Shown here: positions 9,634 through 17,767 of the stretch, in pieces
Numbering within the stretch: the stretch's first letter is position 1
Layout: every line of letters starts with the position of its first letter
Assembly (NCBI RefSeq): GCF_001854125.1
Contig: NZ_CP017715.1
Span: 620,001-684,000, forward strand
DNA: 64,000 nt
Reading direction: 5' to 3'
Source: Marinobacter salinus
Lineage (GTDB): Bacteria > Pseudomonadota > Gammaproteobacteria > Pseudomonadales > Oleiphilaceae
Notes under the pieces: generated by a model
The model's database searches: none
The model's input: the letters and a program-made list of their open reading frames with translations, nothing else
Told to the model about the DNA's origin: nothing
Made by a program: the position numbers and the translations under genes

Positions 9634-10373
9634 TGGATATTCTTAGCCTGCTGGGAATCGTATTGGCGTTTGCCGCTATTCTTGGCGGCAATCTGCTCGA
9701 AGGCGGTGCGTTAAGTTCCCTGTTTAACGGCCCGGCGGCGCTTATCGTGGTTGGCGGAACCTTTGCAGCGACCATCCTGCAAACTTCCTGGCCGACGCTC
9801 AAGCGGGCCTTTACCCAGGTACGTTGGGTCTTCATTCCCCCGTTTATCAGCCTGGAAGATGGCATTGGCAAGGTAATTGACTGGAGTGTGAAAGCCAGGA
9901 AACAGGGGCTTTTAGGTCTGGAAGGCCTGGCCGATCGGGAGCCGGAACTGTTTGCCCGTAAAGGGTTGCAGCTTCTGGTGGATGGTGCGGAGACCGAGAC
10001 TATTCGCAGCATTATGGAAGTGGATCTTGAATCCCGGGAGCAGCGTGACCAGGAATCTGCCCGAGTGTTTGAGGCCATGGGGGGGTACTCACCCACCATT
10101 GGTATCATCGGTGCGGTGATGGGTCTGATTCAGGTGATGACCAACCTCGAAGACCCCCAGTCCCTGGGTGGTGGCATTGCCACCGCCTTTGTTGCCACGA
10201 TTTATGGCGTAGCCCTTGCGAACCTTTTGTTTTTCCCGATCGCCAACAAGATGCGGGGTATTGTCCGTGATCGCACCCGCTACGAAGACATGATGATCGA
10301 CGGCATTATCGCGATCGCTGAGGGTGAAAACCCGAAATCCATCGAGTTGCGGCTGCGGGGCTTCCTGCAGTAA
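9633..10373 (+). CDS. motC: Flagellar stator protein MotC (MotA/PomA family)
   Basis: A 246-residue MotA/PomA-family stator subunit with four hydrophobic segments, starting MDILSLLGIVLAFAAILGG and including the conserved PTIGIIGAVMGLI and the Gly/Ala-rich IATAFVATIYGVALANLLFF. With MotD it would form the membrane ion channel that drives rotation. The ATG at 9633 overlaps the cheB stop as TGATG and is preferred to the adjacent TTG at 9630. Order cheB-motC-motD-parC matches Pseudomonas. Whether it couples to protons or sodium cannot be told from the sequence by eye. Confidence 0.93.
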   Translation: MDILSLLGIVLAFAAILGGNLLEGGALSSLFNGPAALIVVGGTFAATILQTSWPTLKRAFTQVRWVFIPPFISLEDGIGKVIDWSVKARKQGLLGLEGLADREPELFARKGLQLLVDGAETETIRSIMEVDLESREQRDQESARVFEAMGGYSPTIGIIGAVMGLIQVMTNLEDPQSLGGGIATAFVATIYGVALANLLFFPIANKMRGIVRDRTRYEDMMIDGIIAIAEGENPKSIELRLRGFLQ

Positions 10374-10394
10374 GCGTAGGCAGGTCATTCTATT

Positions 10395-11177
10395 ATGCGA
10401 CGTCGTAGGCGACCCCAGGTAGAGCTTCATAATAAAGAGCGCTGGTTGATCTCCTATGCGGACTTCATCACCTTACTCTTTGCTTTTTTTGTCGTCATGT
10501 ATTCGGTCTCGTCTGTAAATGAAGGCAAATACAAGGTGTTATCCGAGACGCTGACAGGTGTATTCAATTCCCCCCAGAGATCATTTCAACCCATTGAGGT
10601 GGGCGATCGGCCCCAGCGGTCGCTGAATACGCCGTCGGAAGGCGTTATACCGCCGGCAGTCACCGAAGCTCCCCGTAACCCCGAAATGGATGCTCAGGCC
10701 CGGACCGAGGCATTGAAAGCTATGGCAGACCAGCTGGCCATGGAGTTTGACGAACTGATCAATCAGGGTGTTATCACGCTCGAAACCAGTGACCGCTGGC
10801 TGGAGCTTAACCTGCCCAACAGTCTCCTGTTTAGCAGTGGCGATGCCGAACCCCATTATGATGCCTTTGATGTGATAGATAAGATCGCCGGGGTTTTACG
10901 GGACAGGGATAATGCCGTAAAAATAGAAGGTTTTACTGACAACCAGAGGATTAATACCCAGCGCTTTCCCTCCAACTGGGAATTATCCGCCGCTCGTGCA
11001 GCGGCGGTTGTTCGAATGTTGGCAATGGAGGGCGTTGAACCTGAGCGACTGGCAGCTGTGGGTTATGGCCAGTTCCAGCCGATCGCCCGCAATGATACGG
11101 AAGAGGGCCGTCGCCGTAATCGCAGGGTAGTCCTGCTGGTATCCCGGGATGCCAGCATACGCGGTGCCATGCGGTAA
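10395..11177 (+). CDS. motD: Flagellar stator protein MotD (MotB/OmpA family)
   Basis: A 260-residue MotB-family protein. An Arg-rich start is followed by one membrane helix containing the ion-binding aspartate D23 in SYADFITLLFAFFVVMYS, then a periplasmic linker and a C-terminal OmpA-like peptidoglycan-binding domain (IEGFTDNQRI, NWELSAARAAAVVRML). It anchors the stator to the wall. It lies 21 bases after motC. A 6-bp perfect hairpin without a T-run occurs downstream at 11253-11268. Confidence 0.94.
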   Translation: MRRRRRPQVELHNKERWLISYADFITLLFAFFVVMYSVSSVNEGKYKVLSETLTGVFNSPQRSFQPIEVGDRPQRSLNTPSEGVIPPAVTEAPRNPEMDAQARTEALKAMADQLAMEFDELINQGVITLETSDRWLELNLPNSLLFSSGDAEPHYDAFDVIDKIAGVLRDRDNAVKIEGFTDNQRINTQRFPSNWELSAARAAAVVRMLAMEGVEPERLAAVGYGQFQPIARNDTEEGRRRNRRVVLLVSRDASIRGAMR

Positions 11178-11298
11178 TCGAAGCTTGCTCGGCACATGCG
11201 TATATCCCCCTTGGCATGGTTCCTGTATTACTCCATGGTAATGAATCTGTTACGGCAATCGGTTGCCGCTCCCTGATGGACTTTGGAACTTTTTCCCT

Positions 11299-11325
11299 TC
11301 AAGTTGGGGGCGAATTTGCCGATAC
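11299..11325 (+). promoter_or_regulatory. Near-consensus sigma-28 (FliA) promoter for parC-parP
   Basis: TCAAGTTG (11299-11306), then exactly 11 bases, then GCCGATAC (11318-11325). The FliA consensus is TAAAGTTT-N11-GCCGATAA, so 13 of 16 specified bases match with ideal spacing. It lies 57 bases before the parC GTG start, in the 205-base gap after motD. It implies that array-placement genes are switched on with late flagellar genes. Confidence 0.8.
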
Positions 11326-11382
11326 ACTGGAATGCAGCCGATAGTGACTTTCGGTTATGACGTATTCTCTGGAGAAACAAGC

Positions 11383-12180
11383 GTGCGAATCTGGGCAGTA
11401 GCCAATCAGAAAGGTGGTGTGGGGAAGACCACATCTGTGGTCGCGTTGGGCGGCTTGCTGGCTGAGCGTGGTCAGCGCGTACTGGTTGTGGATCTTGACC
11501 CTCACGGCTCGCTGACCAGCTGGTTCGGGTACGATCCCGACACCCTTGCTCACAGTGTGTTTGATCTGTTCCAGCATCAGGGCAAAGTACCTGAGGGACT
11601 GCCAGCGCAGCTGATTACGGAAACCGGCTGCAAGGGCTTGTCCCTGTTGCCTGCCAGTACTGCGCTGGCCACCCTGGAGCGCCGCATGGTTGGCGTGGAA
11701 GGGATGGGGCTGATTATTTCCCGCAGTCTGGCTCAGTTGTGGGATGATTTTGACTATGTGATTCTGGATAACACACCGTCGCTCGGGGTGTTGATGGTGA
11801 ACGCACTGGCCGCAGCCCAGCACCTCGTGATCCCGGTACAGACGGAGTTTCTGGCGATCAAGGGGCTCGAGCGGATGCTTCATACACTTCAGATGATCAT
11901 GCGGTCCCAAAAGAACGAGCTACCATACACAATTGTTCCGACGCTCTTTGATCGCCGGACCCAGGCCTCCGTGAAGAGTCTGAATCTTCTGCGCAAGACG
12001 TATTCAGACAGCTTGTGGCGCTTCGCCGTTCCGGTGGATACCAAGTTCCGCGATGCGAGCCAGGCCGGCACCACCCCGTCAGGATTGGATGCCGAGACCC
12101 ATGGCGTTCGGGCCTACCGTCATTTGCTGGACGACTTGTTGGTTCGCACCGGGTCAGTGAAGGAGCGTCAGCATGGCTGA
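11383..12180 (+). CDS. parC: ParC-like polar ParA/MinD ATPase for chemotaxis arrays
   Basis: A 265-residue ParA-family ATPase with the deviant Walker A motif QKGGVGKTT at residues 9-17, VVDLDPHGSLTSWFG, and VILDNTPSLGVLMVNAL. In Vibrio and Pseudomonas the homologous gene next to cheW directs chemosensory arrays to the pole. The GTG start follows GGAGA at 11371; it begins RIWAVANQKGG and removes an implausible 40-residue extension that the same open frame would allow. It lies just after a sigma-28 promoter and overlaps parP by 8 bases. The symbol follows the Vibrio name. Confidence 0.88.
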   Translation: MRIWAVANQKGGVGKTTSVVALGGLLAERGQRVLVVDLDPHGSLTSWFGYDPDTLAHSVFDLFQHQGKVPEGLPAQLITETGCKGLSLLPASTALATLERRMVGVEGMGLIISRSLAQLWDDFDYVILDNTPSLGVLMVNALAAAQHLVIPVQTEFLAIKGLERMLHTLQMIMRSQKNELPYTIVPTLFDRRTQASVKSLNLLRKTYSDSLWRFAVPVDTKFRDASQAGTTPSGLDAETHGVRAYRHLLDDLLVRTGSVKERQHG

Positions 12181-12970
12181 CGGAAAATTGACAAGCCTGG
12201 CGGATCCGGCAAATGCCATCGCCAGTTATCTGGACGAGCTGCTGCATACGGCGACGGATCAGGCGCTGCAGGAAAAATCGGTTGCCGAAACGCCTGAGCC
12301 GGAAGTAAAGCTACGGTCCGAGGTCAGAGCGGCGGTTGGGGTAGAGGCGGAGAAAGTTGCCGAAAAAACGACACCGAGGCCAGCGGAGCGTAAGGTAGTA
12401 TCCCCGGTGCCGGCAGTGGAGCCCCCGGCAGTTGCCAAAACTCCTTCGGTGGAATCGAGCAGCGAGCCCGATGTCGGGCGGGAGCCGGTGGCGCCACCCT
12501 CACGGCCGGAGTGGTCGGAGAAGCCGTTTGAGTGCCTGATTTTTACCGTAGCCGGGCTTCAGCTTGCAGTGCCTCTTATTCTTTTGGGAGCCATACACCG
12601 GGTTGAAGAAGAGATTCGGCCCATTCCCGGCAGCCCCAGGTGGTATATGGGTATCCGTCCGGACCGTGACCAGAACCTTCGGGTTGTGGATACGGCGGAG
12701 TGGATCATGGCTGGACGGGTGCCGGATAACGCCCGGGACAACTATCGATTTGTTATTCGGCTCGATAACAGTGACTGGGGGCTCGCCTGCGATGACGTGG
12801 CCCAGTCCTTCACGCTCAAACCGGATGAGGTGCGCTGGCGAACTGCGCGCAGCAAGCGGCCCTGGCTGGCCGGTACGGTGATTGATCAGATGTGCGCACT
12901 CATCGATGTGCGCACGATGGCCGATCTGCTGGTGCGGGCAGAGCGGGAGCACCACCTTGACCTGAGTTGA
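12173..12970 (+). CDS. parP: ParP-like CheW-domain protein linking arrays to ParC
   Basis: A 265-residue protein. A short conserved-looking N-terminal helix (ASYLDELLHTA, about residues 19-30) is followed by a Pro/Val/Glu-rich disordered stretch to about residue 115, then a C-terminal CheW-like domain (FECLIFTVAGLQLAVPL onward). In Vibrio, ParP couples ParC to CheA arrays through this CheW-like (AIF) domain. It overlaps parC by 8 bases, so translation is probably coupled. The alternative is a generic CheW-like adaptor; context favours ParP. Confidence 0.85.
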   Translation: MADGKLTSLADPANAIASYLDELLHTATDQALQEKSVAETPEPEVKLRSEVRAAVGVEAEKVAEKTTPRPAERKVVSPVPAVEPPAVAKTPSVESSSEPDVGREPVAPPSRPEWSEKPFECLIFTVAGLQLAVPLILLGAIHRVEEEIRPIPGSPRWYMGIRPDRDQNLRVVDTAEWIMAGRVPDNARDNYRFVIRLDNSDWGLACDDVAQSFTLKPDEVRWRTARSKRPWLAGTVIDQMCALIDVRTMADLLVRAEREHHLDLS

Positions 12971-13017
12971 GAATAAAGTTGGTTACCGATTGAAACCATG
13001 CCGTGCTGGCACGGTTT

Positions 13018-13058
13018 GTGCCCTTAACTATAGTATTGGGCACTGATGATGTTTTTTT
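13018..13058 (+). other. Hairpin in the parP-cheW gap, possible weak terminator
   Basis: GTGCCC (13018-13023) and GGGCAC (13038-13043) can form a 6-bp stem with a 14-base AT-rich loop; a run of seven T follows at 13052-13058, eight bases away. The distance makes this a poor classical terminator, but it may lower cheW read-through or mark a processing site. Confidence 0.25.
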
Positions 13059-13104
13059 GACGATCAGGTTGCCCGCCGGGCAGCCACAGAGGAGACACAA
13101 CGCT

Positions 13105-13593
13105 ATGGCATCCCCGAGCGGACAGCAAAGTCAGGCCCACGACGATCAGGTAATGCAGTACGTGACTTTTCGTCTGGATGACGAGACCTACGGTCTGAAT
13201 GTCATGCAGATTCAGGAAGTGCTGAGGTACACGGAAATCGCCCCAGTGCCGGGTGCTCCCGACTATGTACTTGGCATTATCAACCTTCGGGGCAATGTGG
13301 TTACGGTGATCGATACCCGCCGCCGGTTCGGACTGGCGGAAGCAGAGGTCACAGATGCTACCCGGATCGTGGTGATGGAGTCGGCGAATCAGGTCATGGG
13401 TATTCTGGTCGACTCGGTGGCTGAGGTGGTCTACCTGAAGTCCAGTGAGATTGAAACAGCACCGAATGTGGGTAACGAAGAAAGTGCCAAGTTTATCCAG
13501 GGTGTGTGCAATAAGGATGGCGAACTGATCATACTGGTCGAGTTCGACAAGATGCTGTCAGAGAACGAATGGGCTGAGATCTCAGCACTGTAA
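13105..13593 (+). CDS. cheW: Chemotaxis coupling protein CheW
   Basis: A 162-residue CheW. It has the SH3-like fold signature YVTFRLDDETYGLNVMQIQEV, GAPDYVLGIINLRGNVVTVID, and the C-terminal GELIILVEFDKML-type segment. It links CheA to receptors. The ATG at 13105 is chosen because AGGAG lies 9 bases upstream; the longer open frame from 13003 has no such site. It closes the parC-parP-cheW set. Confidence 0.94.
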   Translation: MASPSGQQSQAHDDQVMQYVTFRLDDETYGLNVMQIQEVLRYTEIAPVPGAPDYVLGIINLRGNVVTVIDTRRRFGLAEAEVTDATRIVVMESANQVMGILVDSVAEVVYLKSSEIETAPNVGNEESAKFIQGVCNKDGELIILVEFDKMLSENEWAEISAL

Positions 13594-13659
13594 GTGCCTG
13601 CATAGGCCACAGTACCCGGGATGGACGCCTGTCGACATTAACAACGGGAGACGTCCGTC

Positions 13660-14052
13660 ATGTTTTCAGAAATTTCTTCCTGGCTTCCATGGCTACTCAC
13701 TGTTTCGGCATTATCCCTGGTTTTTATTCAGGGCATGATCCAGGCTCGCCAGGTCCGACGCCTTAAAGCGTCGCTTAAAGACCGATGCGATACTCTTGGC
13801 AGAGAGTTGCATGCGACGGCCAGTGGCAGCATGGGAGTAGGGCAGCGGCTTGTGGCCTGCGAGCGACAGCTCCATGAACTTCGGACCACTCTTGATGAAA
13901 TGCGCCAGAATGATCCACTGCGCATTTCCTACGATGAGGCGTCCCGGCTGGTTGATCTGGGCGCGGATATCGACGATCTTATGAATACCTGCGGAATTTC
14001 CCGTCCCGAGGCCGAGCTGGTGTCAGCATTGAGAAAGCGCCAGGCGGCCTGA
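13660..14052 (+). CDS. DUF2802 family membrane-anchored protein
   Basis: A 130-residue protein with one N-terminal membrane helix (about residues 9-28), a charged coiled-coil stretch with regular hydrophobics (about 35-90), and a C-terminal segment ISYDEASRLVDLGADIDDLM...GISRPEAELV that looks like a small helix-turn-helix. This matches the DUF2802 family, commonly encoded just after cheW in polar-flagellated gammaproteobacteria. The function is unknown. It is 66 bases after cheW and 26 before the fusion ATPase gene, so both may share a transcript. Confidence 0.75.
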   Translation: MFSEISSWLPWLLTVSALSLVFIQGMIQARQVRRLKASLKDRCDTLGRELHATASGSMGVGQRLVACERQLHELRTTLDEMRQNDPLRISYDEASRLVDLGADIDDLMNTCGISRPEAELVSALRKRQAA

Positions 14053-14078
14053 CTTCATGTTGTTACGGACGCTACCGA

Positions 14079-16361
14079 ATGAAAAGAGTGTATCCGAGGG
14101 CCCATGAGGCTCTCCTTGCTGTATCCCGCCACGATTTTGTAGCCGGTTCCGACCTGGTTTCCTCTATTACCGGCCATTCCATACCTCGCCAAGAAACCGT
14201 CAGCCACATTCTCGACCTGCTACCGGAAATTGAACCGGATCAGGTCGTTATGCATGTGGGCGGCGGGTCCGGCTACCTTGCCGCAGTTCTGTCCGAGCTG
14301 GCTCACCGGGTGATCTATGTTGATAAGAACCCCGCGGTAGCCGAGGCAGCCCGAAAGCGGTTTTTTTATCTGGGCATGCACAATGTCGATGTGCTGGCCG
14401 TTGCTGTTGAGGATGGCTTCGAGCTGGACCAGCCCTGCGACACCATTCTTTGTACCACCTTCCTCGGCGAACGGAATGTTGTGGCACCGCACCTTAGGGA
14501 AGGGGGGCATCTGGTTTGTCTTGAGGGTAAGGCAGGGCCAGTGCCCAGTCTGGCAATGTTTGTTAAACACGGCAGCAAGCTCGAACGTGTCCGGACCCTT
14601 GGCTGGGTAGACTTCAACAGAAATTCCGAACAGATCCTGATTGATCTGGGCATTGTCGATGAAAAGGTCCTGGCCGATGCCAAGGCTGAAGCTGCCGGGA
14701 AAAATTGTCCTGTATTGGAGGTGCTCCGGCACAACCTCAACCTCGAAGAAATCGGTCTGTATCGATCCCTGGCGCAGCAACGGGGTATGGGGTTTACCGA
14801 TGCTGAAACTTTGCTCCCTGAGCTCCATACAAAGCTGTTCCGAAGGTTTTCGAGAACGTTTCTCGACCTTTCCCGGGTTATTCCGGTGGCCGAGGACGAC
14901 AGCAAAATCATCGTTGTTACCGATGACCCGGATGCGCGAACGGATCAGCTGGAGCGCCTGAGCCCCAACCACACTATTGAATGCCGGCTTGTTACGCCAA
15001 CGGACTTCCGCCGGCTCTGGTCGGCGCTGGACCTTACCGTCAAAGGCAGTCGTTTCGTGGCGGATCACTCGGGAGGGGCTGAAGAGAAGCCGCTTATCAA
15101 TGGCCAGAACAGTGAGCTCCTGGGGAGCGAGCCGGGGCACAAGCACGTCAGCCCGTACCTTGTCTCTGTGTATGAAGCCATCCTGCTTGATGCGGTTAGC
15201 GAAAAGGCCAGCGATATTCATATTGAGCAGTATGGCGACCGGGTCCGGATTCGTCTGAGGGTGGATGGTGACCTCCATGACCTTCCCCAATATCAGCTCT
15301 CACCACGCGAAATCAAAGGCGTTATCAACGTTATAAAGCTTCGTGCAGAGCTGAATATTGCCGAGCATCGGTTACCCCAGGGCGGACGTTCACGGCTACA
15401 GCTGGGGGACACCGCTTACGACCTGCGCATCCAGACCCAGCCTTCTTTGCATGGTGAGCATGCGGTTATCCGGCTGCTGCCCCAGACCGGCCGGGCTATG
15501 ACCATTTCCGAATTGGGTATGTCCGGGCTGATTGGCGCTCGTTACCAGCGGCTGCTGGATAACCCGGCGGGTCTGGTTCTGGTCGTCGGGCCGACCGGTT
15601 CAGGCAAGTCCACAACACTTTACGCAGGCTTGCAGACGCTCGCGGATGATGGCCGGCGCAAAGTGATTACCGTAGAAGACCCCATTGAGTTTTCCATCGA
15701 CAATGTCCAGCAGACGCGTGTGCGCTCGGATATTGGTTTTGGATTTGCCTATGCGATGCGGGCCTTTGTTCGGGAAGACCCGGACGTGATCCTGGTGGGC
15801 GAAATTCGCGACCAGGAAACCGCACTGGAGGCCATTCGAGCTTCCCAGACTGGTCACGTTGTGCTCTCCACGCTGCACTGTAACGATGCCGTGGACTCCT
15901 TGCAGCGGTTGTATGATCTCGGCATTCATCCTAACTCTATCGCCGGGGAGTTGCTGGCAGTGATTGCACAGCGACTGGCCAAGCGGATTTGCGAGCATTG
16001 TCGGAAGCCGGCAAAGCCGGACCGCGTGACTCTGGCGGAGCTGTTCCCTGACGGCCCGCCGGCCAATTTTCGCAGCTTCGAGGGTGAGGGGTGTGACAAG
16101 TGCAATGGTCGGGGCACCCGGGGACGGGTTGCGATTGTAGAGTACATGGAAGTCGACTCGGATATTCGCAATGTCATTTCCAGTCAGCCCCCTATCGGAG
16201 AGTTGCGCTGGCGCGCCCTGGATGCAGGCTTGGTGACCATGCGCGATAGCGCACTGGATCACGTGATCGAGGGCGTTATTCCCCTGTCTGAACTGCCACG
16301 TATCCTGCCGAGGGAGCGCATGGCGCCAGAAGTTCGCGGTGGCCGCAGGAGTCATTCATGA
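14079..16361 (+). CDS. Fusion: isoaspartate-methyltransferase-like domain plus GspE/PilB-type ATPase
   Basis: A 760-residue protein with three parts. Residues about 1-180 resemble protein-L-isoaspartate O-methyltransferase: a pre-motif segment with ISPRQ-like spacing, the SAM-binding motif I (VGGGSGYLAAVL, about 60-71), an acidic end of strand 2 (IYVDKNPAVAEAA), and CDTILCTTFLGE...LREGGHLVCLEG. Residues about 184-325 resemble the GspE/MshE N-terminal domain (ILIDLGIVDEKVLADA). Residues about 355-745 are a type II secretion/type IV pilus ATPase with Walker A GPTGSGKST (504-512), Walker B DVILVGEIRD, HCNDAVDSLQRL and the tetra-cysteine zinc motif (CEHC...CDKC). No pilin, inner-membrane platform or secretin gene is nearby. 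The AAA gene downstream overlaps by 4 bases. Whether the methyltransferase part binds SAM or is a relic is unknown. Confidence 0.85.
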   Translation: MKRVYPRAHEALLAVSRHDFVAGSDLVSSITGHSIPRQETVSHILDLLPEIEPDQVVMHVGGGSGYLAAVLSELAHRVIYVDKNPAVAEAARKRFFYLGMHNVDVLAVAVEDGFELDQPCDTILCTTFLGERNVVAPHLREGGHLVCLEGKAGPVPSLAMFVKHGSKLERVRTLGWVDFNRNSEQILIDLGIVDEKVLADAKAEAAGKNCPVLEVLRHNLNLEEIGLYRSLAQQRGMGFTDAETLLPELHTKLFRRFSRTFLDLSRVIPVAEDDSKIIVVTDDPDARTDQLERLSPNHTIECRLVTPTDFRRLWSALDLTVKGSRFVADHSGGAEEKPLINGQNSELLGSEPGHKHVSPYLVSVYEAILLDAVSEKASDIHIEQYGDRVRIRLRVDGDLHDLPQYQLSPREIKGVINVIKLRAELNIAEHRLPQGGRSRLQLGDTAYDLRIQTQPSLHGEHAVIRLLPQTGRAMTISELGMSGLIGARYQRLLDNPAGLVLVVGPTGSGKSTTLYAGLQTLADDGRRKVITVEDPIEFSIDNVQQTRVRSDIGFGFAYAMRAFVREDPDVILVGEIRDQETALEAIRASQTGHVVLSTLHCNDAVDSLQRLYDLGIHPNSIAGELLAVIAQRLAKRICEHCRKPAKPDRVTLAELFPDGPPANFRSFEGEGCDKCNGRGTRGRVAIVEYMEVDSDIRNVISSQPPIGELRWRALDAGLVTMRDSALDHVIEGVIPLSELPRILPRERMAPEVRGGRRSHS

Positions 16362-17458
16362 GCAGTAAGAAACAGCAGAAAGCAGCGCAGCGTGAGCCGG
16401 TGGAGATCACTTATGCCGCCGAACTGGCAAAACTGGTGGAGCTGGATAAAGGGCCGGTGCCGCCAGGCTGGCGTTTGTCGCCCCGTGCCGTCGAAAAGTT
16501 TGTCATGGGTGACGACAGCCTGGGCATCGAGCGCAAGTTTGTTGCCGACCGAGCCATGGTTGTTCGTATTATTATTTCCCTGTGCACCAGCCGTGGCTGT
16601 CTCCTGGTGGGCGAGCCCGGCACGGCCAAGTCGTGGTTGTCCGAACTTCTGGCGGCGGCGATTTCCGGCAAGTCCACACTGACACTTCAAGGTGGTGCCG
16701 TGAGTCATGTTGGCCAGCTTCTCTACAGCTGGAATGAGTCAGTCCTGCACTCGAAGGGGCCTTGCCGGGAGGCTCTGGTTCCAAGCCCGTTGCTTCGCGG
16801 CATGATCGAAGGCCAAATTGTCCGGTTCGAAGAAATTGCCCGTTGCCCGCAAGCACTTCAGGATGCTTTGTTGTCGGTCTTGTCAGACAGGGTTGTCGTT
16901 ATTCCCGAGCTCGCAGGGGATGACGGCGTGGTTCTTGCTCGTGAGGGCTTCAATGTGGTCGCCACATCTAACAGCGTTGATGCCGGGGTGCACGAGATGA
17001 GCGCGGCGTTGAAACGGCGGATGGATTTTGAGGAGATCAGGCCAATCCGCAGCCTCCCGGATGAAATGGGCGTTGTGCTCCGGGAAGTCCGAAAGGCCAA
17101 CACATATGCCGGCATCGACGTCGACCTGGACGAATCGGTCATCGAAATCCTGGTCACGATGTTCCATGAGTTGCGGAATGGTCAGACACTCGATGGCCGC
17201 AGTACCGACCGCCTCGCCGGGTCGGCTCTCTCCACAGCTGAAGCGGTCTCTGTCGCGCACGCCGCCAGTCTCAGTGCCTGGTATTACGGTGGTGGCTGCC
17301 TGTCGGTGGAACAACTGATGCACCACATCATCGGCTCAGCCCTCAAGGATCAGCCGGAGGATCGCCGGCGTTTGCGCCATTACTTCGAGACCACCGTGGC
17401 GCCGAGGAAGGGCGAGAACTGGCGGCAGGCCTGGGATTTACGCTCACTGATCCAGTGA
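16358..17458 (+). CDS. MoxR-like AAA ATPase, coupled to the fusion ATPase gene
   Basis: A 366-residue AAA+ protein. Walker A is GEPGTAKS (about residues 86-93). The Walker B position reads IVRFEEIARCP, that is Glu-Glu in place of the usual Asp-Glu, followed by QDALLSVLSDRVVVIPEL and the sensor VVATSNSVD. This pattern fits a MoxR-related subgroup that in other bacteria is often encoded with VWA-domain partners. No VWA or metal-binding partner is adjacent here. The start overlaps the previous stop as ATGA, implying coupled translation. The 3' end overlaps the opposite flhX-like gene by 15 bases. Specific function unknown; substrate remodelling is the general role of the family. Confidence 0.75.
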   Translation: MSSKKQQKAAQREPVEITYAAELAKLVELDKGPVPPGWRLSPRAVEKFVMGDDSLGIERKFVADRAMVVRIIISLCTSRGCLLVGEPGTAKSWLSELLAAAISGKSTLTLQGGAVSHVGQLLYSWNESVLHSKGPCREALVPSPLLRGMIEGQIVRFEEIARCPQALQDALLSVLSDRVVVIPELAGDDGVVLAREGFNVVATSNSVDAGVHEMSAALKRRMDFEEIRPIRSLPDEMGVVLREVRKANTYAGIDVDLDESVIEILVTMFHELRNGQTLDGRSTDRLAGSALSTAEAVSVAHAASLSAWYYGGGCLSVEQLMHHIIGSALKDQPEDRRRLRHYFETTVAPRKGENWRQAWDLRSLIQ

Positions 17459-17767
17459 TTCGGTCCCGGATGAGTTTTCGCCTCGGGCATCGTCGGGCGT
17501 TCGGCCCCGGATATGGAAAGCGAACGCCAGAATTTCGGCAATGACCCGGTAGAGGCTCTCGGGAATCTCTTCGTTCAGGGATAAGCGGGCAAGAATGCTC
17601 GCCAGTTCCGCATTCTCATACAGGGGCACATTGTGGTCCCGCGCAATGCGGATTATTTCGTCCGCCAGTTCATGGGTGCCCGTGGCCGTGATAGTGGGGG
17701 CTCTTTCTCCGTCGTATTTCAACGCGACAGCGGCATTGGGCGTGGGGTTCGATTGCTTGTCCGTCAT
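17444..17767 (-). CDS. FlhB C-terminal-domain protein (FlhX-like)
   Basis: A 107-residue protein made of just the cytoplasmic FlhB/YscU domain: NPTPNAAVALKYDGERAP, HELADEIIRIARDHNVPLYEN and IPESLYRVIAEILAFAF. FlhB proper switches export specificity after self-cleavage at its NPTH loop; here the loop is NPTP, with Asn and Pro kept and His lost. Stand-alone copies (FlhX) are known to partly replace the cleaved FlhB fragment in some bacteria. The ATG overlaps the FliK-like stop as ATGA, so the two are translated together. Confidence 0.85.
   Translation of the reverse strand: MTDKQSNPTPNAAVALKYDGERAPTITATGTHELADEIIRIARDHNVPLYENAELASILARLSLNEEIPESLYRVIAEILAFAFHIRGRTPDDARGENSSGTESLDQ

Noticed and set aside
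11253..11268. 6-bp perfect hairpin after motD as a terminator
   Set aside because: No T-run follows directly; it may be a transcript-end structure but is not supported as a terminator.
11263..11382. 40-codon N-terminal extension of parC
   Set aside because: It spans the sigma-28 promoter; ParA proteins begin a few residues before the Walker motif, matching the GTG at 11383.
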